A stretch of 10,909 bases of DNA from CAVQGZ01 sp964400785 (GCA_964400785.1 CAYNWB010000068.1:1-10909), one strand, 5' to 3'. Numbered from the stretch's first letter, positions 1 through 7,169 are shown. Notes: generated by a model from the sequence alone, not told the origin. A program made the numbers and translations.

Positions 1-474
1 ATCCACGCCTACACCAACGACCAGCCGGTGCTCGACTTCGCGCACTCCGACCTGCGTCGTGCTCGTGCTGCCGCGACGAACATGATCCCCACCTCGACCG
101 GTGCCGCGGCGGCGATCGGGCTGGTCATCCCCGAGATGAAGGGCAAGCTGGACGGCTACGCCATGCGCGTGCCGGTTCCCACCGGGTCGGCCACCGACCT
201 CACCTTCGAGATGAGCCGTGAGGGCACCGCCGAGGAGATCAACGCCGCGTTCAAGGCTGCCTCGGAGTCCGGCCCGCTGGTCGGCAAGCTCGTCTACACC
301 GAGGACCCGATCGTCTCCAGCGACATCGTCACCTCGGCCGCGTCGGTCACCGTCGACGCTCTGAGCACGAAGGTGATCGGCCGCACCGCCAAGGTGCTGG
401 GCTGGTACGACAACGAGTGGGGCTACAGCAACCGCCTCATCGACATCAGCGAGCTGGTCGGCAACAGCCTGTAA
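1..474 (+). CDS. gap: Glyceraldehyde-3-phosphate dehydrogenase, C-terminal part (5' end outside window)
   Basis: Cytosolic glycolytic enzyme that oxidises glyceraldehyde 3-phosphate with NAD and phosphate to 1,3-bisphosphoglycerate, the substrate of the next gene product, Pgk. The reading frame is open from base 1, so 157 residues of the C-terminal part are visible. The fragment opens with IHAYTNDQ, whose His (residue 2) matches the catalytic histidine of the family; the catalytic cysteine would lie just upstream, outside the window. Then come DLRRARAAATNMIPTSTGAA, the MRVPVPTGS strand of the catalytic domain and the very conserved GWYDNEWGYSNR near the C-terminus. The frame ends at TAA 472-474. 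No truncation or frameshift is visible. A strong inverted repeat follows at 496-541. The family call is essentially certain; whether the cofactor is NAD or NADP cannot be judged, because the N-terminal Rossmann part is missing. Confidence 0.97.
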   Translation: MHAYTNDQPVLDFAHSDLRRARAAATNMIPTSTGAAAAIGLVIPEMKGKLDGYAMRVPVPTGSATDLTFEMSREGTAEEINAAFKAASESGPLVGKLVYTEDPIVSSDIVTSAASVTVDALSTKVIGRTAKVLGWYDNEWGYSNRLIDISELVGNSL

Positions 475-495
475 CCAGCCGCACCGCCACCTGTC

Positions 496-541
496 ACATG
501 ACGCGTCCGAGGGTCCTGCGGGTCCCTCGGACGCGTCATGT
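496..541 (+). terminator. 18-bp perfect inverted repeat between gap and pgk
   Basis: The arms at 496-513 and 524-541 are exactly complementary over 18 bp, with a 10-nt loop (514-523) that could close by a few more pairs. No run of T follows the right arm, so this is not a textbook Rho-independent terminator. Actinobacteria often use long GC-rich stems without a U-tract. Because pgk lies 61 bp downstream on the same strand, the hairpin probably causes partial termination or marks an mRNA processing or stability boundary that lets gap transcript levels differ from pgk-tpiA. The structure is directly visible; its role is inferred. Confidence 0.7.
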
Positions 542-588
542 CGGCCCCTGATCCACCAGGTCTCGCCGCCGCGCGAGACGTGAGTCAC

Positions 589-595
589 GAGAGGA
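589..595 (+). promoter_or_regulatory. Ribosome binding site of pgk (supports GTG start)
   Basis: The bases GAGAGGA lie 7 nt before the GTG at 603. This purine-rich match to the 16S anti-Shine-Dalgarno sequence fixes GTG 603 as the pgk start, consistent with the N-terminus of the protein family. Confidence 0.75.
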
Positions 596-602
596 CAACG
601 CA

Positions 603-1793
603 GTGGTAGCCACCATCGAGAGCCTGGGGGACCTGCGCGGCAAGCGGGTCCTGGTCCGGGCCGACTTCAACGTGCCGCTCGACGGGCAGACCATCACCGA
701 CGACGGCCGCATCCGCGCCGCGCTGCCCGGCATCACCCAGCTGCGCGACGCCGGGGCGAAGGTGGTCGTCATGGCCCACCTCGGTCGCCCCAAGGGTTCA
801 CCCATGCCCGAGTACTCGTTGGCCCCTGTCGCCGGGCGGCTGTCCGAGCTGCTCGGTGCCGACGTCGCCTTCGCCGCCGACACCGTGGGGGAGTCGGCTC
901 GCACCGTGGTGGCCGCACTCGCCGACGGGGACGTGGCACTGCTGGAGAACCTGCGGTTCAACAAGGGCGAGACGAGCAAGGACGACGCCGAGCGCGGCGC
1001 GTTCGCCGACGAGCTCGCCACCCTCGGCGACGTCTACGTCAACGACGGCTTCGGGGTCAGCCACCGCAAGCAGGCCTCGGTCACCGACATCGCCGAGCGG
1101 CTGCCCCACGCGGCCGGCCCCCTCGTGCTCAAGGAGGTGCAGGCGTTCGGCGCGGTGCTCACCGACCCCGACCGCCCGTACGTCGTCGTGCTCGGCGGGT
1201 CGAAGGTGTCGGACAAGCTCGGCGTCATCGACAACCTGCTGGGCAAGGTCGACCGGCTGCTCATCGGTGGCGGCATGTGCTTCACCTTCCTCAAGGCGCA
1301 GGGACACGAGGTGGGCACGTCGCTGCTCGAGACCGACCAGCTGCCGGCGGTCGAGGGCTACCTGCGCACCGCGGAGCAGAACGGGGTCGAGATCGTCCTG
1401 CCCACCGACGTCGTGGTTGCTCCGGAGTTCAGCGCGGACGCGCCGGCGACGGTGGTGGGGGTGGGAGCGATCCCGTCCGACCAGATGGGCCTCGACATCG
1501 GGCCGGAGAGCATTGCGCTGTTCCGCTCGAAGATCGCCGACGCGAAGACGGTCGTGTGGAACGGCCCGATGGGTGTGTTCGAGATGGAGCCGTTCGCCAC
1601 CGGCACGCTCGAGGTCGCCAAGGCGATCAGCCAGATCGACGGCCTGTCCGTCGTGGGTGGGGGCGACTCCGCAGCCGCCGTCCGCCAGCTCGACCTCGAG
1701 TCCGGCTTCGGCCACATCTCCACCGGTGGTGGGGCGAGCCTGGAGCTGCTCGAGGGCAAGACCCTTCCCGGACTCGCTGCACTGGAGGACTGA
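603..1793 (+). CDS. pgk: Phosphoglycerate kinase
   Basis: Cytosolic glycolytic kinase that transfers phosphate from 1,3-bisphosphoglycerate to ADP, giving ATP and 3-phosphoglycerate. It is 396 aa, the normal bacterial length, and complete. Visible in order: RVLVRADFNVPLDG (residues 15-28, substrate-binding Arg/Asp/Asn), HLGRPKG (59-65), LLENLRF (113-119), VNDGFGVSHRKQAS (146-159, with the DGFG form I know from actinobacterial Pgk), GGSKVSDKLGVI (198-209, with the ATP-site lysine), GGGMCFTFLK (222-231), WNGPMGVFE (319-327), VVGGGDSAAAV (350-360) and STGGGASLELLEG (373-385, phosphate loop). The start is GTG with a clear ribosome binding site 7 nt upstream. tpiA begins only 3 nt after the stop, so the two are almost certainly co-transcribed. 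A long hairpin separates it from gap upstream. No missing key residue was seen. Confidence 0.98.
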   Translation: MVATIESLGDLRGKRVLVRADFNVPLDGQTITDDGRIRAALPGITQLRDAGAKVVVMAHLGRPKGSPMPEYSLAPVAGRLSELLGADVAFAADTVGESARTVVAALADGDVALLENLRFNKGETSKDDAERGAFADELATLGDVYVNDGFGVSHRKQASVTDIAERLPHAAGPLVLKEVQAFGAVLTDPDRPYVVVLGGSKVSDKLGVIDNLLGKVDRLLIGGGMCFTFLKAQGHEVGTSLLETDQLPAVEGYLRTAEQNGVEIVLPTDVVVAPEFSADAPATVVGVGAIPSDQMGLDIGPESIALFRSKIADAKTVVWNGPMGVFEMEPFATGTLEVAKAISQIDGLSVVGGGDSAAAVRQLDLESGFGHISTGGGASLELLEGKTLPGLAALED

Positions 1794-1796
1794 CCC

Positions 1797-2576
1797 ATGG
1801 CCGACGTACGCATGCCCTTCATGGCGGGCAACTGGAAGATGAACCTCAACCACCTCGAGGCGATCGCGCACGTCCAGGCGATCGCCTTCAGCCTCACCGA
1901 CGAGGACTACGCGGCGGTCGAGGTCGGTGTCATGGTGCCGTTCACCGACATCCGGTCGGTGCAGACGCTGATCGAGGCCGACAAGATCCCGGTCGTCTAC
2001 GGCAGCCAGGACATCTCGGCGCACGACTCCGGTGCCTACACCGGCGAGATCAGCGGGGCCATGCTCAGCAAGCTGGGCTGCACCTACGCGGTGGTCGGGC
2101 ACTCCGAGCGGCGCTCGTACCACGACGAGACCGACGCCGTGGTGAACAGCAAGGTCGTCGCGGCCTACCGCCACGGCCTCACTCCGATCCTGTGCATCGG
2201 TGAGGAGAAGGAGGTGCGCGAGGCCGGCACGCATGTCGAGCACACGCTGGCCCAGCTCGACGGTGGGCTCGCCGACATCCCCGCCGAGCAGGCCGAGTCG
2301 ATCGTGATCGCCTACGAGCCGGTCTGGGCGATCGGTACCGGGCTCACCGCCACGCCCGAGGACGCCCAGCAGATGTGCGGAGCGATCCGTGCCCGGCTGG
2401 GTGAGCTGTACAGCAGCGAGCTCGCCGACAAGGTGCGCATCCAGTACGGCGGGTCGGTCAAGGGCTCGAACGCCGCCGCCATCATGGCCCAGCCCGACGT
2501 CGACGGGGCCCTCATCGGCGGGGCGAGCCTCGACGCCGAGGACTTCGTCCGCATCATCAGGTTCCGCAACGGCTGA
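1797..2576 (+). CDS. tpiA: Triosephosphate isomerase
   Basis: Cytosolic TIM-barrel enzyme that interconverts dihydroxyacetone phosphate and glyceraldehyde 3-phosphate. It is 259 aa, normal for the family. Key elements: GNWKMN (11-16) with substrate-binding Asn12 and Lys14; VVGHSERR (99-106) with the electrophilic His102; YEPVWAIGTG (173-182) with the catalytic base Glu174 and the flexible loop; QYGGSVKGSN (216-225) and ALIGGASL (238-245), which bind the phosphate. The ATG lies 3 nt after the pgk stop, and GGAGG at 1784-1788, inside the end of pgk, serves as the ribosome binding site with an 8-nt spacer, indicating tight coupling. A second ATG at 1812 is possible but has less support. A 13-bp inverted repeat follows at 2596-2633. 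Confidence 0.98.
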   Translation: MADVRMPFMAGNWKMNLNHLEAIAHVQAIAFSLTDEDYAAVEVGVMVPFTDIRSVQTLIEADKIPVVYGSQDISAHDSGAYTGEISGAMLSKLGCTYAVVGHSERRSYHDETDAVVNSKVVAAYRHGLTPILCIGEEKEVREAGTHVEHTLAQLDGGLADIPAEQAESIVIAYEPVWAIGTGLTATPEDAQQMCGAIRARLGELYSSELADKVRIQYGGSVKGSNAAAIMAQPDVDGALIGGASLDAEDFVRIIRFRNG

Positions 2577-2595
2577 TCGTCGCCTGTCCCGGTGG

Positions 2596-2633
2596 ACGGG
2601 TCCTGGCGTACCCTAGGCAGCGCCAGGACCCGT
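2596..2633 (+). terminator. 13-bp inverted repeat between tpiA and secG
   Basis: The arms at 2596-2608 and 2621-2633 are exactly complementary (13 bp) with a 12-nt loop. Only scattered T residues follow. It may terminate or attenuate the pgk-tpiA transcript before secG. The loop contains TACCCT (2609-2614), which resembles an actinobacterial -10 box, so the same segment could instead be part of a secG promoter. The structure is seen; its role is inferred. Confidence 0.55.
2609..2614 (+). promoter_or_regulatory. Possible -10 element for secG
   Basis: TACCCT fits the TANNNT pattern of group 1 sigma -10 boxes. Transcription would start near 2621, giving a leader of about 35 nt before the secG ATG. 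No clear -35 box lies at the right distance, and the motif sits in the loop of an inverted repeat, so the call is weak. Confidence 0.35.
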
Positions 2634-2655
2634 TCCCGTTTCGAAGGCCTCGTCG

Positions 2656-2886
2656 ATGCTGCTGCTGTTCCAGATCCTGCTGGTCGTGACCAGCCTTCTT
2701 CTGCTGCTCCTGGTGCTGCTGCACAAGGGCAAGGGCGGCGGGCTGTCCGACATGTTCGGTGGCGGCGTGTCCAGCACGCTCGGCGGCTCGTCCATCGCCG
2801 AGCGCAACCTCGACCGGATCACGGTCGCGGTCGGGCTGGTGTGGGCGGCGAGCATCCTCGCCGCCAACCTCATCGTCACGTCGTAG
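2656..2886 (+). CDS. secG: Preprotein translocase subunit SecG
   Basis: Small inner-membrane subunit of the SecYEG channel that assists SecA-driven protein export. It is 76 aa, typical for SecG. It has a first hydrophobic helix (about residues 2-22, almost all Leu/Val/Ile), a cytoplasmic loop with the diagnostic HKGKGGGLSDMFGGG (23-37) and the TLGGSSIAERNLDRIT stretch (41-56), then a second helix (about 57-74). GAAGG at 2643-2647 gives a ribosome binding site 8 nt before the ATG. Its position directly after tpiA is common in actinobacteria. It may be read through from pgk-tpiA or from its own weak promoter inside the inverted repeat upstream. Confidence 0.96.
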   Translation: MLLLFQILLVVTSLLLLLLVLLHKGKGGGLSDMFGGGVSSTLGGSSIAERNLDRITVAVGLVWAASILAANLIVTS

Positions 2887-2921
2887 CCGAGGCCTTCCGA
2901 CGCTCGCGAGAGCGCGGTATG

Positions 2922-2927
2922 TAGAGT
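2922..2927 (+). promoter_or_regulatory. Likely -10 box of a leaderless rbpA promoter
   Basis: TAGAGT matches the TANNNT -10 consensus and ends exactly 7 nt before the rbpA ATG at 2935, so transcription would start at or next to the A of the ATG. There is no purine-rich ribosome binding site before that ATG (the spacer is CCGGCCC). This is the usual layout of leaderless mRNAs in actinobacteria. No convincing -35 hexamer is visible, and I do not see the GGAAT/GTT pair used by SigR-type sigma factors. Confidence 0.55.
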
Positions 2928-2934
2928 CCGGCCC

Positions 2935-3276
2935 ATGGCGGGCGGCAGCGCGATTCGTGGCAGCAGGGTGGGCGCCGGACCGATGGGGGAGACCGAGCGA
3001 GGTGAGCTCGAGTCCCGCGTGTACGTCACGTACTACTGCGCGAACGGGCACTCCGCCGTGCATCCCTTCGCCCATGACGCCGAGGTACCCGAGCAGTGGG
3101 ACTGCCCCAAGTGCGGGCTGCCTGCCGGCCAGGACCCCGACGACCCGCCGCCGGCACCCAAGGTCGAGCCGTACAAGACGCACCTGGCCTACGTGAAGGA
3201 GCGGCGTTCGGACGCCGACGGCGCCCAGATTCTCGAAGAGGCGCTGCAGACGCTTCGCGGGCGCACCCAGCTCTAG
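2935..3276 (+). CDS. rbpA: RNA polymerase-binding protein RbpA
   Basis: Actinobacteria-specific transcription factor that binds RNA polymerase and the principal sigma factor and stabilises the open promoter complex. It is 113 aa, the family length. Domains visible: an N-terminal tail containing AIRGSRVGAGPMGE (6-19), which is nearly invariant in the family; a zinc-binding core with Cys35, His39, Cys57 and Cys60 (motifs CANGH and CPKCG); a Pro/Asp-rich linker (DPDDPPPAP); and the sigma-interaction domain PYKTHLAYVKERRSDADG (78-95) followed by a C-terminal helix. The ATG has no ribosome binding site but sits 7 nt behind a -10 box, suggesting leaderless translation. The gene runs convergently into the DUF445 gene, with only 19 bp between the two stop codons. 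Recognition is strong. Confidence 0.96.
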   Translation: MAGGSAIRGSRVGAGPMGETERGELESRVYVTYYCANGHSAVHPFAHDAEVPEQWDCPKCGLPAGQDPDDPPPAPKVEPYKTHLAYVKERRSDADGAQILEEALQTLRGRTQL

Positions 3277-3295
3277 CCAGGGGCGGTGCGCGCAC

Positions 3296-4585
3296 TCACA
3301 GCAGCGCGACCGTCAGCGCATGGATCACGACCCCGACCAGGGCGCCGACGACGAACCCGTTGATGCGGATGAACTGCAGGTCGCGGCCCACGTGCAGCTC
3401 GATGCGCTGCGAGGTCTCCTCGGCGTCCCAGGCCCGCACGGTGTCGGAGATCACGGCCGTCACGTCGTCGCGGTAGGACGTCACCACGTGCACGACCGCG
3501 TCGGAGACCCATCGGTTCACCTTGTAGGCGAGCTCGGCGTCCGCCTGCAGCGAGGCACCGAGCTTGAGCAGCTGCTCGCTGATCTGCGTGCGCAGCCCGC
3601 TGCTGGGGTCGTCCACCATGTCGGTCAGCGACTGCTGGGCCGAGGTCCACAGGTAGTCCAGCAGGCCGCGGGCCTCGGGATGGGTGAGAAGCTCGTCGCG
3701 GGCCTTCTCGACCCGGTGGATCGTCGACAGGTCGTGCTGCAGGTCGTCGCCGAGGTTGGCCAGCAGACGGTCGAACGTGCCACGGATCTCGTGGTCGGGG
3801 TCTTCGCGGACGTCGGTTGCCACGCGCATGATCTCGCCGTAGATGCGTTCGGCGGCCCACTCGTCGACGAACTTCGGTGACCACCCGGGTGCCTGCCCGG
3901 CGACGGTGCCCACGACGGTGTGCTTGTTGTCGCGCAGCCACAGCCACGTTCGGTCGACGATGACGTCGACCAGGCCGCGGTGGGCGCCGTCGCGGACGAC
4001 CTGGGCCAGCAGCACCCCCAACGGTTGGCTCACCTGCATGGTCGCGAGCTTGCGCATCACGGCGAACTCGACGGTCGCGCGCACGTCGTGGTCGGCGAGC
4101 ACGCGCAGGCTGCCGCGGGCCCAGGCGGCGATCTCGTCCGACACCCGCGCGGCGTTGTCGGGCTTGACCAGCCAGGCACCGAGACGCGGCGCGACGTCGA
4201 CGGCGTCGATGCGCGAGCGCACGCTCGAGGCCTGCAAGAAGTTGTCACCGACGAACGTCGACAGGCTGTCGCCGAGCTGGTCCTTCTTGCGGGGGATGAT
4301 CGCGGTGTGCGGGATCGGCAGCCGCAGCGGGTGCTTGAACAGCGCCGTGACGGCGAACCAGTCCGCGAGGCCGCCGATCATGCCCGCCTCGGCCGCGGCC
4401 GCGAGGTAGCCGACCCATTCCGGCCCGCCCGCGCGCTCCCAGCGGGCCGCCAGCACGTACACGATGGCGGCGAGCACGATCAGCCCCGTGGCGACGACCT
4501 TCATCCGCCGCAGGTCCGCGCGACGCTGCTCGTCGCTGGTCTGGGTACCGCGCGGCACGGTCAGGGTCGCGGTCGGCGTGCTCAC
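3296..4585 (-). CDS. DUF445 family membrane protein
   Basis: A 429-aa protein of the uncharacterised DUF445 family; its function is unknown. After a hydrophilic N-terminus there is a hydrophobic helix at about 29-47, then the family signature GGLADWFAVTALF (71-83) followed by KHPLRLPIPHTAIIPRKK (84-101). The centre is a long, largely helical, charged region, and the protein ends in a hydrophobic segment (about 409-429) that should return to the membrane. The start is GTG 4585, which overlaps the TGA of the preceding oxidoreductase by 4 bp (GTGA), so translation is probably coupled to it. The 3' end faces rbpA with a 19-bp gap and no obvious terminator. The tight link to two predicted sugar-type oxidoreductases is the only clue to a role and may be merely positional. 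Confidence 0.9.
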   Translation of the reverse strand: MSTPTATLTVPRGTQTSDEQRRADLRRMKVVATGLIVLAAIVYVLAARWERAGGPEWVGYLAAAAEAGMIGGLADWFAVTALFKHPLRLPIPHTAIIPRKKDQLGDSLSTFVGDNFLQASSVRSRIDAVDVAPRLGAWLVKPDNAARVSDEIAAWARGSLRVLADHDVRATVEFAVMRKLATMQVSQPLGVLLAQVVRDGAHRGLVDVIVDRTWLWLRDNKHTVVGTVAGQAPGWSPKFVDEWAAERIYGEIMRVATDVREDPDHEIRGTFDRLLANLGDDLQHDLSTIHRVEKARDELLTHPEARGLLDYLWTSAQQSLTDMVDDPSSGLRTQISEQLLKLGASLQADAELAYKVNRWVSDAVVHVVTSYRDDVTAVISDTVRAWDAEETSQRIELHVGRDLQFIRINGFVVGALVGVVIHALTVALL

Positions 4586-5544
4586 GGTGCTGCCGCCCGG
4601 ATCGCGTCGAGCGTGGCGGCGACCCGCATCGACTCGGCGAGGGGCAGCACGTACGCCGAGGTGTCCCCCCGCACCGCCCGGCTGACGTGCTCCACCATGG
4701 TCTGGTACGGGTCGGTGGGGGCGAACTGCAGGGCCATGTCGTCGCCGTGCTTGAGCACCGACAGCACCGACGCTGCGTGCCAGCTGGTGTGCGCCGGCGA
4801 CTCGAGCACGAGCGTGGCCGCGTCACCGACCACCCGCACCCACTGGCCGTCGGCCTCGGCCACCGAGGTGCGGGCGCTGGCCGTGACGTCCCCCACGCGC
4901 AGGTGGGCCTGGGTCGTCAGGTCGACACCGGACGGGTGTCGCAGCACGTCGGCGCCGAGCACCTCGACGTCGCCCTCCGGCACGGCCCACAGCACGGCCC
5001 CGACCGCGTAGGGCCCGAGGTCGTAGAGGGCGCCGCCACCTCGGGCCGGGTCGAGCCGGTAGTTGTTCTCGGGTACCCCGGCGAAGGTGAAGCCGGTGTC
5101 GACGCTGTGCACCGTGCCGAGGGCGCCGGTGGCGATGAGCGCGATCGCCCGCTGCGTGCGCGGGTGCCACCGCGACCACGTCGCCTCGACCACCATGCGA
5201 TCGGCCGCGGCAGCGGCGTCCGCCATCTGGCGCACCTCGTCGGCGGTGAGCCCGAGGGGCTTCTCGCACAGCACGTGCTTGCCGGCCTGCAGCGCCCGCA
5301 GCGTCCAGGGCAGGTGCGCGTCGTTGTGCAGGCTGATGTAGACGGCCTCGACCGCCGGGTCGTCCACCAGGGCGTCGTAGCTGTCGTAGGCAGCGGCCGT
5401 CGGGCGCAGGGACCGGGCGCGATCGACGTCGCGGGCGGCCACGGCATGCAGCACAGCACCGTCCGCGCAGTGCACCGCGGGGCCGAGCGCCCGTCGGGCG
5501 ATCCAGCCGGCGCCGATGAACCCCCAGCGCACCGGGTCGGTCAC
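4582..5544 (-). CDS. Gfo/Idh/MocA family oxidoreductase (320 aa)
   Basis: Predicted NAD(P)-dependent dehydrogenase, substrate unknown. The N-terminal Rossmann fold opens with WGFIGAGWIA (7-16, GxGxxA nucleotide loop), followed by CEKPLGL (93-99), the EKP motif whose Lys is a usual catalytic residue in the family. The C-terminal domain carries EATWSRWHP (120-128) and GGGALYDLGPYA (169-180). The D-x-G-x-Y form here resembles the dimeric dihydrodiol/D-xylose dehydrogenase-like branch rather than inositol dehydrogenases. The frame stays open upstream to 5871, but the GTG at 5544 is chosen because the Rossmann strand begins there and because it overlaps the upstream TGA by 4 bp (GTGA). Its own stop overlaps the DUF445 start in the same way. 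It is the middle gene of a three-gene coupled set. Confidence 0.92.
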   Translation of the reverse strand: MTDPVRWGFIGAGWIARRALGPAVHCADGAVLHAVAARDVDRARSLRPTAAAYDSYDALVDDPAVEAVYISLHNDAHLPWTLRALQAGKHVLCEKPLGLTADEVRQMADAAAAADRMVVEATWSRWHPRTQRAIALIATGALGTVHSVDTGFTFAGVPENNYRLDPARGGGALYDLGPYAVGAVLWAVPEGDVEVLGADVLRHPSGVDLTTQAHLRVGDVTASARTSVAEADGQWVRVVGDAATLVLESPAHTSWHAASVLSVLKHGDDMALQFAPTDPYQTMVEHVSRAVRGDTSAYVLPLAESMRVAATLDAIRAAAP

Positions 5545-7169
5545 GGCAGCCTCACCGGTGTCGACCCCGCCGCGGCCGACTGCTCGGCGGCCTGCATGAC
5601 GGCGACCACGGTGCGGCTCTGCTCGGCCCGTACCGTCATCGGCAACCCGCGCAGCAGGTGGTCGGCCAGCTCGGAGTGGAACGCGAACTGCGGCGCAGGT
5701 GGCACGGCCAACGCGGTGACCGAGCCGTCGGGGGAGTGCAGGCTCATCAGCGCCGGGGACTCCGCCGGGGCGAGCACGTCCTCGGCCAGCGTGCCGATGG
5801 CCGTACGCCCCACCACCTTCTCGGTGCGCCAGTCGCCGCGGATGGCACCGTGCGTGCCCAGGGCCCACCACTTCGGCTTGGGAGCGGCAGCCAGGTCGGA
5901 GTGGATGAACTGGGCCTCCCGACCGTCGGCGAAGTGGACGGTCACCCGGGAGTGGTCGGCGTTGGTCACGTCGTGCCAGTGCCGCTTGTGGTTGGTCGCG
6001 CTCACGTGCGCGATCTCACCCGGCATCAGGTCGAGCAGCTGGTCGATGAAGTGCGAGCCCCAGTCGAAGATCGCACCCCCCGACACGGTCGCGTCGCTGT
6101 GCCAGTAGTTGCACGGGTGCCCGTACCCGCCGACGAACGACTCCAGGTGGAACAGCTCGCCGATCGCCCCGTCCGAGACGAGCCGGCGCATCACCCGGTA
6201 GTCGGGGTCGAAGCGCCGGTTCTGGTACACGACGACGAGCCGGTCGAGCTCGTCCGCACGGGCGATGACGTCGTCGCACTCGGCGGCACTCAGCGCCATC
6301 GGCTTCTCCAGCACGACGTGCTTGCCGGCAGCCAGGGCTGCGTGTGCCCATCGTGCGTGGGTGTCCGGCGGGGTGGAGACGACCACCAGGTCGACCTCGT
6401 CGTCACCGAGCAGGTCGGCGGAGTCGCGGTAGGCGCGCACGTCGGGGGCGACGCTGCGCGCCACCTCGAGGCGAGCCGGGTTGAGGTCGCTCACCGCGCC
6501 GAGCGCCAGCCCCGGCACCGCCTGCACGGCGAGGGCGTGCTCGTGCCCGATCGCCCCGTAGCCGATCATCCCGACCCGCTGGTCGGCCGGGTCGCCGGCG
6601 CCCGCGACCGTCGTCGCGAGGTGGCGGACGAAGCGCAGGGTGTCGCCGTGCGACCACATGCCGGGCTCGGGTCGCAGCAGGATGGCCCCGACCCCGGTCG
6701 CGGGACGGAAGGTGACGACGGGATGGTCGGTGAACGCGAGGTTGGCGGTGGCCAGCACGTCGACGTCGTCAGCGACCGAGTCCGGGCGCAGCAGCGCTGC
6801 GCGTACGAGCAGGGGCTCGCGGCGTCGGGGGTCGACGCCCGGCTCGGGTCGCACCCGCACCTCGTGCGAGGGAGTCGCCGGGCCGGGGCGGACGCCGGCG
6901 AGCTCGGCCAGCGGAGGCGACCCGGCGAGGGTGTCGCCGAGCAGCAGCGTGGGGCACAGACGTGCCTGCTCGGTGATGGCGGCGCAGACGCCGTCGACGG
7001 TGGGAAGGTCGGCGTCGACGAGCACCAGGGCGAGATCAGCGGCAACGGGGTCGTGCCCGAGCAGCGGCGCGTCGGCGACCGTGATGCCGGCGCTCTGCGC
7101 CCACGGGGCGTCGAGCAGGGTGTCGAGCGGGGCGCCGTCCTGCACGTGATGGCGAATGACCAGGTTCAT
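5541..7169 (-). CDS. Gfo/Idh/MocA family oxidoreductase with an extra N-terminal domain (542 aa)
   Basis: Predicted NAD(P)-dependent sugar or cyclitol-type dehydrogenase; substrate not recognisable. The oxidoreductase part starts only near residue 198: RVGMIGYGAIG (198-208, GxGxxG), STPPDTH (265-271), LEKPMAL (287-293, EKP Lys), NRRFDPDYR (317-325) and GGAIFDWGSHFID (364-376) with Asp369/His373/Asp376 in the usual catalytic position. Family members are usually 330-400 aa, so about 190 extra residues precede the Rossmann fold. That part has alternating hydrophobic strands (LALVLVDADLP, PTLLLGDTLAG) and ends in a region recalling ThuA/glutamine-amidotransferase-like folds, without an obvious Cys nucleophile. 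The start is taken as ATG 7169; the GTG directly before it (7172) is equally possible and sits 7 nt behind a -10-like TAAGGT. The stop overlaps the next gene's GTG. Confidence 0.9.
   Translation of the reverse strand: MNLVIRHHVQDGAPLDTLLDAPWAQSAGITVADAPLLGHDPVAADLALVLVDADLPTVDGVCAAITEQARLCPTLLLGDTLAGSPPLAELAGVRPGPATPSHEVRVRPEPGVDPRRREPLLVRAALLRPDSVADDVDVLATANLAFTDHPVVTFRPATGVGAILLRPEPGMWSHGDTLRFVRHLATTVAGAGDPADQRVGMIGYGAIGHEHALAVQAVPGLALGAVSDLNPARLEVARSVAPDVRAYRDSADLLGDDEVDLVVVSTPPDTHARWAHAALAAGKHVVLEKPMALSAAECDDVIARADELDRLVVVYQNRRFDPDYRVMRRLVSDGAIGELFHLESFVGGYGHPCNYWHSDATVSGGAIFDWGSHFIDQLLDLMPGEIAHVSATNHKRHWHDVTNADHSRVTVHFADGREAQFIHSDLAAAPKPKWWALGTHGAIRGDWRTEKVVGRTAIGTLAEDVLAPAESPALMSLHSPDGSVTALAVPPAPQFAFHSELADHLLRGLPMTVRAEQSRTVVAVMQAAEQSAAAGSTPVRLP

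Noticed and set aside
41..49. Possible novel defence, toxin-antitoxin or mobile system anywhere in the window
   Set aside because: Read through on both strands, I found no nuclease, transposase, integrase, reverse transcriptase, toxin-like small gene pair or terminal repeats; all sizeable intervals are explained by the genes listed.
798..2243. Long minus-strand open frame (481 codons) opposite pgk and tpiA
   Set aside because: Composition is rich in Arg, Asp, His, Val and Gly with no domain pattern; it is the antisense shadow of two certain genes in GC-rich DNA.
2901..2914. Small hairpin (5-bp stem) after secG
   Set aside because: The stem is too short and without a T-run; it is expected by chance in such GC-rich DNA, so I did not call a secG terminator.
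5545..5871. Upstream extension of the 320-aa oxidoreductase
   Set aside because: This part overlaps the end of the larger oxidoreductase in another frame, has no sensible protein character, and the GTGA overlap explains the start at 5544.
4687..6108. Plus-strand open frame (473 codons) opposite the 320-aa oxidoreductase
   Set aside because: Same antisense artefact; low-complexity Arg/Val/Gly/His composition.
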